In this document: positions 33,260-45,233 of the stretch, in pieces
How positions within the stretch are numbered: the first letter of the stretch is position 1
Layout: each line of letters begins with the position of its first letter
Source of the DNA: Panax quinquefolius
Taxonomy: Eukaryota > Streptophyta > Magnoliopsida > Apiales > Araliaceae
DNA: 64,000 nt
Assembly: GCA_020205615.1 (NCBI GenBank)
Contig: CM035166.1
Location: 87,969,043 to 88,033,042 of the forward strand
Reading direction: 5' to 3'
Notes under the pieces: generated by a model
Seen by the model: the letters and a program-made list of their open reading frames with translations, nothing else
Databases searched by the model: none
Told to the model about the DNA's origin: nothing
Program-made: the position numbers and the translations under genes

Positions 33260-34528
33260 TATAAACACTCAAAATTTTATGTACTACCGTCACTGACATT
33301 GCAGGAGGACAGATTTGTCTTTTAAGAGGGAACCCTGAAAGACAATCCATATCCATACCGGATAAAACCGGAAGTTCAGCATCAACCCCGGAGCCCACTA
33401 TAGGAGTAATAATTCCAACCTCGGATATAACCCCGAGGCGTTCGGATCCAATACCGAACACACACCGTAGAAGACCGATTAATCTCTGGAGATAACCCCG
33501 AGGTATCCGGCCTCGCCCCAACCATGGGAATAGCCACCAACCTTGGTGATAACCCCAAGGAATGCGATTTCGGTGATAACCCGTAAATGTTTGTTTCAAA
33601 TCGACCATCACTTCAATCTCTCAAAGACTACAATGAGATACTCTGTACCAACTCTGAGATAACACCGGGAAAACATGCACACCTCAAAGATGACACTGAG
33701 GACCTTCAACAATTGCAACAGTCCAATCTCAACGGTTAATCGAAAGCAACGTCGCTGATCATTCACCAAACCCATGATAACACCGGTGAGGGGCAACATC
33801 ATCATCTCGCCAACACGATGCCACACCACGTCGTCTCAACATTTCATACACATCTCTGTAACGATGTCCCACAAGAATCAAGGATAACCAATCCCGAGTG
33901 ACTATTGTAAGGGTAACGGATGGAATTTGAAGCTTCAAGACCGAGGGCATCGCCCCATCTTCAATGACTTCGTACAAACTCTAATCCTATGCCATTGTAA
34001 AACTCTCGACAACGGTGGTCTGAAATAGGTCCTGTATACCTCAATCGGATGCCCGGATTGCACTTTTGAAAGTTTGAGCGAACATTACAGTGCCCGAGTG
34101 CATGTACTAAGAGACGACCCGACCAGAGAAACCTGGGCCCACCTGGGTTACCTCTGGTACACCTGCGGCTTAGTCGTAGGTACACCTGCGGCTCCACCCT
34201 CTATTAATAGAGGGCTTGGGGTGGCCATTTTGCAAGAGAAAACAACGAGGAAGCCTTGCCCAATTTGCTCTGCACTCACCCCATACAGTGTACTTTCTCA
34301 TTTTAAACACATGTGAGCTCATATATAGCCTCTTTTTGACCTACAAAAGCCAGTGTTTACCCACTTTAAAGATATATAAGTCTTCTTTAGCAACACACTG
34401 TAAGCCTTCTCATACACTTTAGAGTCTTTCTCTTCATCTCTACACACACCCTTCTTCACGTTGAGAGTCGTGTTGCGTGCGTTTGCCCAGATTTTGGTCC
34501 GTGGTTTTATTTCAGTTTGTATAAATAT

Positions 34529-34577
<49 letters not shown>

Positions 34578-34889
34578 ACTAACATTATCGAGTTATGCCT
34601 CGATTGAGCCTAGACTTCGGTCTGGAGTGTTTTTTTGTTTTGCTATATATATATTTATATATATGAAATGTGTGTCGAACTTTGTTCGATGAGCCTAGAC
34701 TTCGGTCTGGTGCATTTACTGCTTTAATATATATATTTATATATATTAACTGTGTGTCGGACTCTGTTCGATGAGCCTGGATTTTACATCCGGTGCGTTT
34801 ATTCGCTTTTATATATATATACTTATATATATGAACTGTTGTCGAACTATGTTCGATGAGCCTGGATTTTACATCCGGTGCGTTTATCG

Positions 34890-34926
<37 letters not shown>

Positions 34927-35133
34927 GTCTTGCCTGGAGTGTACTTCGTGGCAGTTGATCTATTTTACAACTTTATTTACATTTCGTCCCCCCTGGAGTT
35001 TCCTTCGTGGCGGTTGACTGTATTTACAGCTTTATTTAAGTTTCATTCCCTACCGAGTTTCTCCGCTATGTTAATAGCTTTTATAGCTTTATTTACATTT
35101 TCGATCCCCAGTGGAGGTGCTTTGTGGTTGGTG

Positions 35134-35191
<58 letters not shown>

Positions 35192-35997
35192 CGGCTTTTA
35201 TATATATACTTGCTTACTGCTTTCATACAAATTGCGGTATCATGTGCGCCTAGGAATCATGTGATCACAGATTCAGCCTATTGGATCAAGATTCGGTTCC
35301 CGTGATGGACGTGTTCAGTTGTAAGCAGCTTGTAAATTATTCTGCGATGTCTGAATTTCCTTAGATGGTTCTCATACCCACGAGGAAGTCGGCATTATTT
35401 TGTATATTATTTTTGTATAGATGCATCGCATCTGTAAAATAAAATCAATCAAGTAGAACACTTAATAAAATAGGAGTGTAAAAGGTCTCAATTACTATTG
35501 AGCATCAGGGTTTTAAAAACCACTTTTATAAAACATCACTGACATATTTTGTTTACAATTGAATTTTTACATAAATTCAAACCCTGTGTATATAGGTGCG
35601 AACGAGGCCTTGCACTACTTCCAAATAACAGCACATTGACCCACACACACACACACACATTCAGACAATAGTTTCTTGAAAAGAGGCGGTCACCGTGGTA
35701 ACACGGATGTCGGGGGGTGCCTAACACCTTCCCTCCACATAACCAAGTCCCCGGACCCTAATGAATCTCGGTTTCACTGACCCGTTTAGTAGTGTCACAT
35801 CACTGGGTCAATGTGCAAACCTTTTCTCGATTGTGTTAGTACAACCATTTAAAAAACCAACTTACGACTCTTAACAGTCCATCGTTGACATTATACATGT
35901 CGGACCTTTTTCACTTGTTTTTTCAAACAAATCTCTCCTAAAATGAGAACACCAGAAAACAAGTAACAGAAAGGGACATCTAAAATCCCGACGTCGA
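33260..35997 (+). repeat. 5' LTR of Tat element B
   Basis: From TATAAACACTC (33260) to ATCCCGACGTCGA (35997). The final CAG before the PBS spacer is missing compared with element A. It contains the TATA box at 34201, repeated GTTCGATGAGCCTGGATTTT units (about 34680-34890), (TA)n tracts, and the conserved GGCGGTCACCGTGGTAACAC block (35686). Confidence 0.85.
34201..34210 (+). promoter_or_regulatory. TATA box of element B 5' LTR
   Basis: CTATTAATAG in the block that reads CTATAAATAG in the other Tat LTRs. One A-to-T change weakens the box in this copy. Confidence 0.45.
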
Positions 35998-36001
35998 TGT
36001 G

Positions 36002-36021
36002 TGGCGACTCACAATGAGGAC
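36002..36021 (+). other. PBS of Tat element B
   Basis: TGGCGACTCACAATGAGGAC, four bases after the LTR end. It is the same site as in element A with a few changes, of the tRNA-Arg type reported for Ogre/Tat elements. Confidence 0.7.
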
Positions 36022-36676
36022 TCCAAAGAAGAGGACTTAAGTCGCTATTACAATCTTTTCAAAATTGTTATCTGCTTGTGTGTGGATGTTGCATTTACAT
36101 TTATGATGAATGTATACGAATGCATTTCCTTATTACACTTAGTGCCTCGTACCATAACTGCTTGTGATATTAGTGCTTCGCACATGTCATCATTTTCATA
36201 TGGTGAGACGCGATGTATGTGAATGTATGTTATGTGGTCCCTACACCAGGAGGCTATCCCGTCGGTGTTTGATTACTAGACTTGTGAGAAGACTAATTCT
36301 CCGAGGCTCAGGAAAGGTACCACCCAAATTCGCTCCAGTTGAAAGACCGGATTAATTTCCCGTCAAGTAGATTGCGATGATTTGGGAACCTTCATGCCAA
36401 AAAGCAGCGACAGTAACCTAAGATAGGTCAGCCTCTGATAAACCCAAAAACGGAGGAAAGTCTCTTCATGCTCTCATTTCAAATTACTTGTAAACACGAT
36501 TACTTGTAATTACATTCCATATATATCTCCATGTAATGAGAAATATGAAGAAATGTGTACACATACATATTTTAAACATGCTACAAACAGCTGACATCCA
36601 TTTTGCAGGATAAAATTCCTAAAATGGACACATCATATAGCATGTTATTATACACATTCCCTAAAGACTAAACTAT
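36022..36676 (+). other. Leader between PBS and gag (element B)
   Basis: Non-coding. It corresponds to A 28204-28916 and includes AGGACTTAAGTCGCTATTAC beside the PBS and ACATTCCATATATATCTCC near 36510. There is no ORF upstream of gag, unlike Ogre elements. Confidence 0.6.
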
Positions 36677-39103
36677 GCAAGTCTTTCACAGGTAACCAAT
36701 CAGACCTACTACCTGGTCAAAGACCAAAAGGCTACTACAGCCTACAAATAATCATGTCGTCATCCCACCAGATCAACTTAATGCACGCTTTCGCAAAGAA
36801 TTTGATTTAATTAAGCAAAAAAATTAAAGATTTGGTCGTTCTACTAAAAGAACTACACCAGTCCAATCAGGGTCCAAAAATACTCATACATACTGAATCC
36901 TCCACACAAGGGGGAACCTGTGTCATTACAATATTCGAATCGCAATTGATACGACCAACAAAACTCATGATGTCGCCCATCCCACCGGAGACCCGCATAA
37001 TCGGTGACATCAAAAAGAAAGTCCTCCAAATGGAAGAGACCCTTCGTGCTATCAAAGGAATTGGAACACACAGGAGTGTTTCATATGTTGATCTTTGTAT
37101 TTTTCCTAGTGTTCATTATCTAGAAAAGTTTAAAACTCCTGACTTCATAAAATATGACGAGTTAGGAGATCCTTACACACATTTAAATGTATTTATTGGA
37201 GAACTTGGATCTTATGCAGAGGACGAAAAGCTCAGAATGCAATTATTCCAGAAAAGTCTAACTGGAGAAGCCCATTCGTGGTACACAAGATTAGACAATT
37301 CAAAGATCCATAGCTGGGAAGAGCTAGCACATGCTTTCCTCACTCAATACAACTTTCAATCTTAGATGGCTCTCGATCCAGATCAAATTACCAAGATCAA
37401 GAAATAGTCTAACGAGTCTTTCAGAGAGTATGCTCAAAGGTGGAGACACCTGGCTGCCCAAGTTAGTCCTTCCATGACAGAATCAGAGATGGTCATGACT
37501 TTCATAGACATACAAGAAGCGCCTTTCTATGAAAGAGTTTTAACCGGCATCGGTAAACCCTTTTCTGAAATGGTCAAACATGGGGAGATGGCTGAGATGG
37601 GATTGAAGTCTGGGAAAATTCAAGACCTAGCTGCACTCAAAGCTATTGCTTATCACATCCAATCCGAAAATTATGGGAACAACCCCTGGAGGGTCCATAA
37701 AAAGAAAGAGGAAGATGTTCACCTGATACTACAAGGTCAAAAAGGCAATCAAAACATGCCTATTCAAAGGAGAAACTACACTCCCTTTCAAGCACAATCT
37801 GCAAAACCTCCAATACCAAAAGGTGGAGAAGTCAAACGCCCTCAAGTGTTTATACCCTTAGGGGATACCATCGAGAACATTCTCAATCTTCTGACAACAC
37901 AAAAGAAAATTACGCATCTTCTTCCACTAGCCAGCCCTAATGGATGGGGTTTCAATGCTGCTCGAAAATGTGCTTATCATGCCGGGGCACCTGGACATGA
38001 TACTCAGGATTGTTGGGCCTTGAAACATAAGATCCAGGACCTGATAGACAACGAGGAGATCGTGGTCACCAAACCAGATCAGCCTCACATTCAAGACAAC
38101 CCTCTTCCTCAACACAAAGAAGAAGAGGTCTACATGATAAATTGGAGTAACGGACAGAATTCCAATTTCAACTGTGAATCCTCCCAGACCCTCAAAAATT
38201 GTGATGTCAAATGGGATTATGCCAGGTTCCAATTCACAATGGAACGAAAGATGAAAGCTCTATGCAAGCAAATTGAGCAATTGGCGGAACTGGTGACTTA
38301 TCAGCATCAAGTGACACGTCAATTAATCAGCCAGGAGCATGCCGGTCTCCTACCTCTTGTCATGAATATTCGCTCGTCACTTTCAGAAAATGAAATTCTG
38401 GAAGAAAAAGTGATAAAGAGAGCAAATGCCAAGGCCCATCGGGATTTTTCCAACTAAAGGGAGTTCACCTATTTGGGCAAACCTATGGAGGAAATCCTTC
38501 AGATGTTAATCAATGAAGAAAGAATCAGTTCCCTTCTACGTCCAATCAACCCCCGCTCAGTATGGACAATTCGATGGAGTATGTCAATATCACTCCCAGC
38601 CTCGCCATGGTCACAAAGATGAAGAATGTTGGGCACTCCGCCACCTTATCCAAAATCTAATTGACAGTGGTGTCCTACACTTAGGAGACGACGATACTGT
38701 GTTACGCGCAAGTGAGAATTCAGGTCCTACTAAGTTGAAGAGTGTGGTGGCAGTCATATCCACTGAAACTGATAGGGCTAACAAATTACTCACAATGCCA
38801 ACAATTCAACTCAAGGGAAGTAACAATCCTTTGAAAGTGGTCGCTCCCGAGCCAATCAACTTGCCGTGTAGAGCACAATATCCTATTGTTAGCTTGCGTA
38901 AAGTTCCGTGGAATTATGGAGAAGGTGAAGGATCCACCTCACATACAACTGCTACAGTGTCGAAGGAAAATCCACTGTATCTTCCCCAACGGGTGATGAA
39001 ATCTACCATCAAATCAAAGGGGAAAATACCAATGGAGAAGATTGAAAAATTCCTCCACACTATGGGTCATCACGAATCTAAGGTGGTTTTAACTTGGTCC
39101 TAA
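36677..39103 (+). pseudogene. Gag of Tat element B
   Basis: Starts at ATGCAAGTCTTTC (36677) as in A, with a stop at codon 7. The open pieces 36832-37365 and 37474-38457 share one frame: DIKKKVLQMEETLRAIKGIG, the capsid core YDELGDPYTHLNVFIGELG...RMQLFQKSLTGEAHSWY, WEELAHAFLTQYNFQ, a stop (CAG to TAG; A keeps Gln), TKIKK then a TAG shared with A, then SFREYAQRWRHLAAQ, a CAYHAGAPGHDTQDCWALKH zinc-binding-like motif, and a stop at 38455 (Lys codon in A). After a frameshift comes a second similar motif, CQYHSQPRHGHKDEECWA (about 38582-38635), in the 38513-39103 frame, and LKGSNNPLKVVAPEPINLP before protease. Two such C-H-GH-C motifs are usual for Tat Gag. Confidence 0.8.
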
Positions 39104-39199
39104 CTTCCGAGAATCACCGGAAGATCTTGTTGAAGGTTTTAGAAGAAGCCTATCTACCAACATCAGTTGATACAGAAAAATTTTAACATCTAGTTGATC

Positions 39200-40341
39200 A
39201 CATTTTCAACAATAATGTGATATCCTTCACTGATGATGACATACCGCCCGAGGGGACCGGTCATTGTAAGCCATTGCACATTGCGGTCTTGTCCTCTAGA
39301 TACATGCTAGCTGGAGTCTTGATAGATGGAGGTTCATCTCTAAATATCTGTCCACACGCTACCTTGGTGAAGATGAATATCAATCTCAACCGAATTCGGA
39401 GTAGCCATACTATCATCAAAGCTTTTGATGGAGCCCATCGAATTGATCAAGTAATTGAACTGCCAATCGAAATTGGTCCTCATACATTCTGCGTATCTTT
39501 CCATGTACTCAAGATAGATTCGGGATACAACCTGCTCTTGGGACGACCATGGATTCATATGGCTGGGGCAGTCCCCTTCACTGTTCATCGACAATTGAAA
39601 TACATTATCAACAATAGCCTGGTCACGGTCAACGCTGAACCAGAGTGTCCTCAATACGGGGACATGCCATTCAATAATGCCAATGCAGACGTTGAACCAG
39701 TCAGTTTTCATGCTTTGGAAGTAAGCAATACCCAATACCATGCTATTGGAATGCCATTGTCCGAACCCAATATTTCTGCCGAGGTAATGTCGACTACTCA
39801 AGAAATGATGTCATTGGGTCATAAACTGGGATAAGGGTTGGGTAAAGATTTCCAGGGTATCAAGTACCCAATTCGATTAACCAAGCAAACTGGAATAGCT
39901 GAACTAGGCTATTCTGCCAGTTCTAGTCACAGGAATCCTCATAAACATCAGCAGGTTCCTTTAGCTTCAACCATGCGGCGTTTTTCTTCGCCTTCAAGCT
40001 CGAAAGTCAAGACAACCTCCTCAGAAGGTGTCACCGATGTCATGGCTATGTTATTTCCCAAGTTTGCATGCAGAGTAAAGAAGAAAGAAATCTTTGTTCC
40101 AAATCCCGCAGTGGAAGAGGAGGAACGAAGAATCAAGCAAGACGTCATCCGAATGATGTCAGGCATACGCATCATCGTTCATGATGAACATACCAACAGA
40201 TACACCCCAGACGATGATTGCCCAGACGTAATGGCCATCATTCAGGATAGGGAGGATGATGACAATCCCTCCATCATCATGCGGTCCATCCGGACTTTGC
40301 CTTGTTAATTGGAACAACATTCCTTGCATTGGTCGTCAAGG
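39200..40341 (+). pseudogene. Protease and linker of Tat element B
   Basis: Open frame 39217-39834. DDDIPPEG...LHIAVLSSRYMLAGVLIDGGSSLNICP contains the LIDGGSS active site of retroviral-type aspartic protease, in the D-G-G variant usual in Tat elements. FDGAHR.DQVIELPIEIGPHTF follows, and the second hallmark NLLLGRPWIHMAGAVP. A linker (39838-40308, rich in Ser, Lys and Asp) follows in another frame. In A it ends NWNNIP.IGRQG, directly at the putative intron donor. The frame is shifted relative to gag, and whether Tat elements normally fuse the two is not decided here. Confidence 0.75.
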
Positions 40342-40492
40342 GTAAAGCAGGCAGAAACTCTTTATGCCCTGTAGATATAATAACTGCTTACTTTTATGTA
40401 CAATATTAGAAGTTTATTTTGCCAGTATATGCTAACACTGTGTATGATCAACACATATCATATATACTAAGTGAAAGCATATTTTGTTTCAG
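40342..40492 (+). other. Putative intron between protease and RT (element B)
   Basis: Donor CAAGG|GTAAAG at 40342, branch-point-like TATACTAAG at about 40462, pyrimidine-rich TTTTGTTTC, acceptor AG at 40491-40492. All three signals are conserved in A while the sequence between is not coding. If spliced out (151 bases) the protease-linker and RT exons would join. Confidence 0.5.
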
Positions 40493-41515
40493 TACTCTGA
40501 ATTTAGATGTGCATGTATTTGCTGATACGGTGCCTCTTCTCCAGAAGTATTGTACCTTTGATGTAGTGATGAATTCAACCTTGATGGAAATACAAGATGA
40601 CATTGAGGTGCCTCCAGAAATTCAAGAATGGGTCGAAGACAAACCTAAACCCAACCTTGACCAAACCACTTCTTTCAATCTCGGAACCTTAGAAAGCCCT
40701 AAGTTAATCCAGATTGGTACAGACCTTACCCCAAACCAACGGAATGACATGGTTACGCTATTAACCTAATTCCAGGATGTGTTTGCATGGTCTCATGAAG
40801 AGATGGTGGGTTTATCCACTGACATTGTCCTTCATCGCCTTCCCATCAAAGAGGGATTTAAGTCAGTCAAGCAAAAACTCAGGCGATTGAAACCTGAGTG
40901 GAGTTTAAAAGTGAAAGAGGAAATTGTGAAACAATTTCAAGCTGGCATCATCATGGTGTCCACATATCCTGAGTGGATATCCAACATTGTGTCCGTGCCT
41001 AAACCCGGATGGAAGGTGCGAGTTTGCGTGGATTAGCGGGACTTGAACAAAGCTTGCTTAAAAGATAGCTTTCTCGTGCCATTTATCCACACTCTTATTG
41101 AAAATACTGCGCAATACGACATGTACTGCTTTGCTAATTGCTTTGCAGGGTATCATCAGATCATGGTTGCTGAGGAAGATCCTGAGAAAACTACTTTCAT
41201 CACGCCTTGGGGAACTTTTTGCTATAGACATTGTCATTCGGCCTCATCAATGCTGGAGCCACCTATCAACGAGCTATGATGGCTCTTTTCCACGACTTAA
41301 TGCATAAAGAGATCAAGATCTACGTGGATGACATCATTGTCAAGTCCCGAAAGGAGGATTACCATATAGACCATCTCAGAAAGTTGTTCAACAGGTTACG
41401 TAAGTACAACTTGAAGTTGAATCCAGCCAAGTTCGCCTTTAGCGTTAAATCAGGCAAGTTGCTTGGATTTCTAGTCAGCCACAAGGGGATTGAGCTGGAT
41501 CCTGCCAAAATCTAG
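40493..41515 (+). pseudogene. Reverse transcriptase of Tat element B
   Basis: Order of blocks: QDDIEVPPEIQEWVEDKPKP linker, LIQIGTDLTPNQRNDMVTLLT then a stop at 40768 (CAA to TAA), FAWSHEEMVGLSTDIVLHRL, VKQKLRRLKPEWSLKVKEEI, ISNIVSVPKPGWKVRVCVD then a stop at 41034 in place of Tyr in VDYRNLN, FANCFAGYHQIMVAEEDPEKT, a frameshift near 41230, then SFGLINAGATYQRAMM and the catalytic YVDDIIVKS (about 41320-41346), and thumb LRKYNLKLNPAKFAFSVKSGKLLGF. The stop at 41513 (CAG to TAG) separates RNase H. The YVDD aspartates are intact. Confidence 0.85.
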
Positions 41516-42214
41516 GCCATCACGGAAATGCCCATTCATCAGATAGAGAAGGAAATACGGGGATTTTTGGGAAGAATCAACTTCATTAGCAGGTTTATCT
41601 CTCAACTCACAGCAACCTGTGAGCTAATCTTCAAGCTATTAAGGAAGAACTCCTCAATGAAATAGAATGATGAGTGTCAAAATGCCTTCCTCATAATCAA
41701 GAAACAACTAGTCAAAGCTCCCATGTTGGTACCACCAAGGGATGATGTTCCCCTATTCATGTACCTGTCCATAAGTGACAACGCCATGGGCTGCATGCTG
41801 GAATAGAAAGACGATAGAGGCCAAGAACGAGCTATCTATTATCTCAGCAAAACCTTCAGCAGCAGTGAACACAAGTACACTCTGATCGAAAAGACGTTTT
41901 GTACTTTAGCATGGGCTTCAATGAGGTTACAACATTACCTCCATGGTCACACAACCCATCTCATATCCCGCATGGATCCTCTCAAGTACGTGTTCAACAA
42001 ACCCATGTTAAATTGCCAGTTGTCTAGATGGCAGTTGATCCTACAATAATTTGACATCGTATATGTGACTCAAAAGTCCATCAAAAGTCAAGGAATTGCG
42101 GATCAACTGGCCGCCGCACCTTCAGGGGATTTCAAACCCTTGGAAACATACTTCCCCGATGAAGGAGTAGTGACAGTTCAGCAACACCATCAGTACAATA
42201 CACGCTAAGCATGG
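41516..42214 (+). pseudogene. RNase H of Tat element B
   Basis: Connection and RNase H: EIRGFLGRINFISRFISQLT, LLRKNSSMK then TAG in place of Trp, NDECQNAF.IKK.L..APMLVPP, LFMYLSISDNAMGCMLE (first catalytic Asp), then a stop, RAIYYLSKTFSSSEHKYTLIEK (the Glu-containing helix), LAWASMRLQHYLHGHTTHLIS, MDPLKYVFNKPMLN, QGIADQLA. In-frame stops near 41668, 41804, 42047 and 42207 are all one substitution from Trp or Gln codons. Confidence 0.75.
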
Positions 42215-42500
42215 AAGATGTATTTCGATGGAGCTGTTAACTTGGAAGGTTCTAGAGCTGGAGCAATTCTAGTGTCTGGTACGGGGGAGTATTATCCTGT
42301 CGCCGTCAAATTGCAGTTTGTCAGCACCAACAACACAACTGAGTATGAAGGTTGTCTCATGGGGCTAAATCTTTCCCGTTCCTTAGGCATCAGGCAGTTA
42401 ACTATCTTTGGAAATTCAGAGTTGGTAATCGACAATCCACCGGAATCTATCAAACCAAGGAACTACATTTGCTGCCCTACCATCGGCAGGTTTTGAAGAT
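42215..42500 (+). pseudogene. Second (archaeal-type) RNase H of element B
   Basis: Open at 42218-42496: MYFDGAVNLEGSRAGAILVS (first catalytic Asp), KLQFVSTNNTTEYEGCLMGL with the catalytic Glu in TEYEG, then GIRQLTIFGNSELVIDN. The Asp expected in the 'GDS.LV' position is Asn here (GNS), a likely loss of activity. This domain between the classical RNase H and integrase separates Tat elements from Athila and chromoviruses. The frame shifts to the 42352 ORF within the SELV..STGIYQTKE segment. Confidence 0.75.
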
Positions 42501-43953
42501 GGCTTTGGAATTCGAAGAAAGATCCTTTATACACATTCCTCGTAATAGGAATGACTTTGCGGATGCATTAACAACTTTGGCCTCCTTGATTCGCATATCA
42601 GATAAGGAACATTGGCCAGGCGTCACAATTTCCCTACACAAGGCCCCAGCCTATGGGAATTACGTTGGAGAATTATCGGATGAGCTACCTCCCATCCAAC
42701 ATCCGTGGTATCAGCATATCAAGGAATATCTACGAGATGGATCTACACCCGCGGAAGCAAGCCCGACTGAGAAAAGGCGGATCCATCGACTTGCTGTAAA
42801 ATTCTACCTGAGGGGAGATGTACTCTACAAAAGAGATGCAGGACAAGGTCTCCTTAGATGTTTAGACAAAGATCAAGCCCAGAGGCTTATGGATGAAATC
42901 CATGGTGGAGTCTGTGGCCCCCACATGAGTGCCTCCCTCTTTGTCAAGAAAGTCCTCAGGACAGGACATTATTGGCTATCTGTCAAATCTGATTGCAATG
43001 ACCACGTCAGGAGATGCTATCAGTGCCAGATTCATGGGAATGTTATACATGCTCCTCCAAGGGAACTCTACAACATGAGTTCATCGTGGCCCTTCTCAAT
43101 GTGGGGAATGGACATTATCGGGCCCATTGAGCCTAAAACCAGTAATGGTCACCGAGTTATCTTCACCATGATCAACTAATTCACCAAGTGGATAGAAGCA
43201 GCCTCCTTCCCCAGGGTTACCAAAGAATTCATCATTGCTTTCATCCGAAACAATGTCGTTTGTCGATATGGACAACCAGAGGTGATTGTGTCAGACAATG
43301 CTAAGAACCTCAACAAAGAAATGATGGAGGAACTATGCAATAAATTCCACATCAAACGTCTTAACTCTGTCATCTATTGTCTAAAGATGAACGGTGCTGT
43401 TGAAGCGGCTAACAAAAACATCAAGAAGATTATGCAAAAGATGTCCGCCAACCACAAAGATTGTCCTGGCCTATTGCCTCTTACTCTGTTAGCTTACAGA
43501 ACCTCAACGTGCACTTCCACTGGGGCTACCCCCTATGCTTTAACCTATGGGATGGAAGCAGTGCTCCCCATAGAAGTTGAAATGGAATCTCTCAGAGTGT
43601 TGATAGACGCTTAGTTGGATGAAGACCAATGGGTACAAGACAGGTATCACCAATTATCTCTAATAGACGAAAGGCAAACCGCAGCTATCTTCCATGGTCA
43701 GTTATATCAGCAAAGGATCGCCAGATCCTATAACAAAAAAGACCAGCTACGGCAGTTTAAACAACATGACTTTGTTTTGAAGAAGATCATTGACAACCAA
43801 GATCAATCTAAGGGAAAATTCGCTCCTAACTAGGAAGGCTCGTTTGTTGTCAAGGAAGTATTGACAGGAGGCGCTCTCAGATTGTGAGAAATAGACGGCG
43901 ATGAATTTCCACAACTCATCAACTCGGACACCGTGAAACGGTACTATGTCTGA
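42501..43953 (+). pseudogene. Integrase of Tat element B
   Basis: Long open pieces 42352-43179 and 43282-43614. The N-terminal zinc finger H-x4-H...C-x2-C reads HGGVCGPHMS...RRCYQCQIHG (about 42900-43035). The core begins WGMDIIGPIEPKTSNGHRVIF (first Asp), then a stop at 43177 replacing Asp of the usual IDYFTKW, VIVSDNAKNLNKEMM (second Asp), MNGAVEAANKNIKK (third acidic residue), LLAYRTSTCTSTGATPYALTYGMEAVLP. After a stop at 43612 comes the C-terminal domain YHQLSLIDERQTAAIFHGQLYQQRIARSYNKK and the terminus EFPQLINSDTVKRYYV with a stop at 43951. D-D-E residues are present, and stops make it a pseudogene. Confidence 0.85.
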
Positions 43954-45233
43954 AGTTGCCATTAAGCAAACACCCTGGTGTTGGACCATCAGATCACCAA
44001 TCATTTCGGTTCTTTAACCCTTTAGCACAAACAACTTTTCTACACTTTGCCCCTCAGGGAAACATACTTTTCAAGCTAGCAGCCTGGCTCTCCTTTGAGT
44101 TCCTACGACTTAGGTCATCCCACCACGAATTGAACCTCTTGCGTTTGCAGTTTGGCTACCCATACATGGGATCAAATTTCTCCTACCTACAGTTTATCCT
44201 CCACATAGTATTAAACATTCTCCTCCCCGCACTCTGACCTGCACATGGGAGTACGCTTTTCATCTCGCCCTCTGGGGCGAACTACGCCGACCTGATCTCC
44301 TCTTCAATACGAGTACGTAGGCAACCATTTCATATGGCTCGGTCGCAATAAAACAAAAACAACAAAAACATTTCTACCCTCTTCTCCTCACAATAAAAAC
44401 ATTCCTACACCATTTATGCCATATACATAGCGTTGAACCTGTTACACCAGGTTCGAACTACGCAGAGTTGATCTCATCTTCAATAGGAGTACGTAGGCAG
44501 CCATTCATGGTTCGGTCTCACCCCCTACCAAAACACAAAACCTTGTCAGTTGGTAATGGGATCACCTTTCAAACCACTACATTTCATCGGCTTCAGACCA
44601 AAGGGATGGAATTACCTGAACTCCTCCCAAATAGGAGATTCGGCGACCATCTAAGCTGCGATCATACCTTGAAGAGCAACACCAATCCATAAGAGATGGA
44701 ATTAACTAGGCTTCTCCTAAATAGAAGTACTGGCGACCATCAGTGGTGTGGTCAATCTCAGAGAGGAAAGCCACACTCCTTTCCGCATTTTCATACAGAA
44801 ACTAGTCCCAAGACAGCAAAGATGGTAGGGATACGTACAGATCGATGATTCATTCTGAACTATCCAGAGATAAATCAATGTCCATCCACCCAGGAGGAAT
44901 TCAGAATGTATCAAGATCACAAGCCCTGGAGCAACAGGCGAAATATCAAGCAAGTAGCAAAGTATATCTAAAAGGGAAATGATCCAAAAATATATTTCCC
45001 TGTCATATATATAATGCTGTTAGATATATACAATGTAAACTATACATGACAAAATGGCTAAGCTAGTCTGTGCAGGTAAATACAAGATCATCTATAAGTC
45101 AGGGTATATGCGAGCTAACAAGTCCAACATGGCGTCCCTCTTAGAAGAAGGAGGTGAAGTTGTGGTCTCCTATATGAGAATATCCACACGACCCAACTGA
45201 TCTGCAGCCATCTACATGGTGACCATATGCTCA
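43954..45233. other. Spacer with hairpin repeats between pol and antisense gene 2 (element B)
   Basis: Non-coding. It contains a repeated hairpin word: TCTCCTCTTCAATACGAGTA (44297), TCTCATCTTCAATAGGAGTA (44472), CTCCTCCCAAATAGGAGA (44622), CTTCTCCTAAATAGAAGTA (44711), each followed by CGTAGGCA.CCATT or GGCGACCAT. A conserved copy is in element A. Runs of AACAAAAACATT occur at 44350-44400. Convergent transcription of pol and the antisense genes would meet here. Confidence 0.5.

Noticed and set aside
32901..33611. 236-codon ORF on the minus strand
   Set aside because: Only the first-copy small ORF (to the ATG at 33251) belongs together. The upstream 120 codons are Tat LTR read in the same frame after insertion of element B.
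34771..35253. 160-codon plus-strand ORF rich in Tyr-Ile repeats
   Set aside because: It runs across LTR sequence and (TA)n tracts. Similar chance ORFs appear at every TA tract (29952-30170, 57112-57324). There is no conserved protein.
39340..39801. 153-codon minus-strand ORF
   Set aside because: Antisense shadow of the protease frame at 39217-39834.
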